From Sphingobacteriaceae bacterium (GTDB lineage: Bacteria > Bacteroidota > Bacteroidia > Sphingobacteriales > Sphingobacteriaceae), in contig CANHHZ010000142.1 of assembly GCA_947460275.1 (NCBI GenBank), positions 1 through 5,395 of the forward strand: a stretch of DNA of 5,395 nt, in the 5' to 3' direction. Of the stretch, positions 4,860-5,395 are shown piece after piece. Below the pieces are notes generated by a model. It did no database searches. It had not been told where the DNA came from and saw nothing but the letters and a program-made list of their open reading frames with translations. Each line of letters opens with the position of its first letter. The stretch's first letter is position 1. The position numbers and the translations under genes are program-made.

Positions 4860-5395
4860 ATGAACTGGTTAAACACACTCAGCCCCGAAAGCATAGCCCA
4901 ACAAGCATTTCCTTTGCAAGAGGTTTTGCACAATTCTTTCTACTACCCTTCTAGTTGGTTTGATGGTGGGGTAATTAAAGACTGTAACACACTTGCTAAA
5001 GACCTTCAAATCAACAGCTTTATTTATTGCGATTATGCAGTGGGCAAAGCTGCATTTTTACAAAAGCAGCCTACTTTTGTAGGCTATAATGTGCTGGCCA
5101 GCAGAAATATAACCACCAACGAACTCATTCCAAATGGCTGGCAAAACATCCTCCCTCCCGGGGTAAATAGAAACGATTACCAATACTATAAAAATGAATG
5201 GGAACAATTTATCCATTGGACAGTTTATGAGCGGGAGCAAACCCGTAGCGAACAACACGGGCCTGAAAGATTTTCTTTGTTGTATTTGGGTGGCGAAGGG
5301 GTAGCCAGCTACCAAGCTTTGTACTGGAGCAACAAAGCTAAACCTAAAGCCTTGGCCATTATACAACCGGGCACAGGCTTTGGCTTAAACTGGAC
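4860..5395 (+). CDS. Conserved-looking protein of unknown function, N-terminal 178 residues, runs off the right edge
   Basis: An open frame from the ATG at 4860 continues without a stop to the window end. Notable stretches are FYYPSSWFDGGVIKDC (27-42), INSFIYCDYAVGK (51-63), FVGYNVLASR (73-82), HGPERFSLLYLGGEGVASYQALY (133-155) and LAIIQPGTGFGLNW (165-178). These G-, W- and Y-rich blocks read like conserved motifs of a family of bacterial hypothetical proteins that I recall only vaguely, so no function is given. There is no signal peptide. The start is 7 bases after the acetyltransferase stop, typical of an operon pair, with a short A-rich stretch and no clear ribosome site. The C-terminal part is not visible. 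GC content is near one half in places, such as 5101-5160. Confidence 0.8.
   Translation, partial: MNWLNTLSPESIAQQAFPLQEVLHNSFYYPSSWFDGGVIKDCNTLAKDLQINSFIYCDYAVGKAAFLQKQPTFVGYNVLASRNITTNELIPNGWQNILPPGVNRNDYQYYKNEWEQFIHWTVYEREQTRSEQHGPERFSLLYLGGEGVASYQALYWSNKAKPKALAIIQPGTGFGLNW

Noticed and set aside
5314..5322. CCAAGCTTTG, resembling the octamer
   Set aside because: It has an extra T breaking the palindrome, sits inside a coding region and has no box 30 bases away.
5058..5366. 102-codon minus-strand open frame
   Set aside because: It lies antisense to the partial unknown gene starting at 4860, which has better protein-like composition and operon context.

Overview
This 5.4 kb window is AT-rich bacterial DNA, most likely from a member of the Bacteroidetes (Bacteroidota). 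The evidence is threefold: several genes are preceded by TAnnTTTG-like boxes, the form of the -7 element in that phylum; leaders are A-rich with no clear Shine-Dalgarno sequence; and one protein carries a WG-type repeat, which is common in the group. Genus and species cannot be told from this stretch.

The left part (1-3434) holds four leftward genes. They are the N-terminal third of the exonuclease subunit SbcD (1-370, running off the edge), a small membrane-anchored HExxH metalloprotease-like protein (877-1386), a coiled-coil protein that may belong to the DIP1984 family (1596-2024), and a 430-residue protein ending in a WG-like repeat (2142-3434). The right part (3786-5395) is rightward. 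It has a 172-residue protein of unknown function, a GNAT acetyltransferase, and the start of a conserved-looking unknown protein 7 bases after the acetyltransferase. These last two probably form an operon and are visibly richer in GC than the left part. The longer gene-free stretches are 371-876 and 3435-3785, the second being the divergent control region between the two halves.

The most striking signal is in the intergenic DNA. The palindromic octamer CAAGCTTG occurs four times, never in a confident gene. Each copy lies exactly 30 or 31 bases upstream of a TAnnTTTG or CAnnTTTG box pointing at a gene. The copies serve sbcD, the coiled-coil gene, the WG-repeat gene and the 172-residue gene. 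The copy at 3497-3504 is the exact centre of an 86-base symmetric divergent promoter, with CACCTTTG 31 bases away on both sides. No usual -33 TTG box is evident at these promoters, so the octamer looks like an operator or alternative promoter element shared by otherwise unrelated genes. The metalloprotease-like gene and the acetyltransferase lack it.

Three hairpins also stand out: a 10-bp stem in the sbcD leader (451-478), an imperfect one at 1523-1568, and a perfect 13-bp stem at 4290-4318 whose tip overlaps the stop codon of the 172-residue gene.
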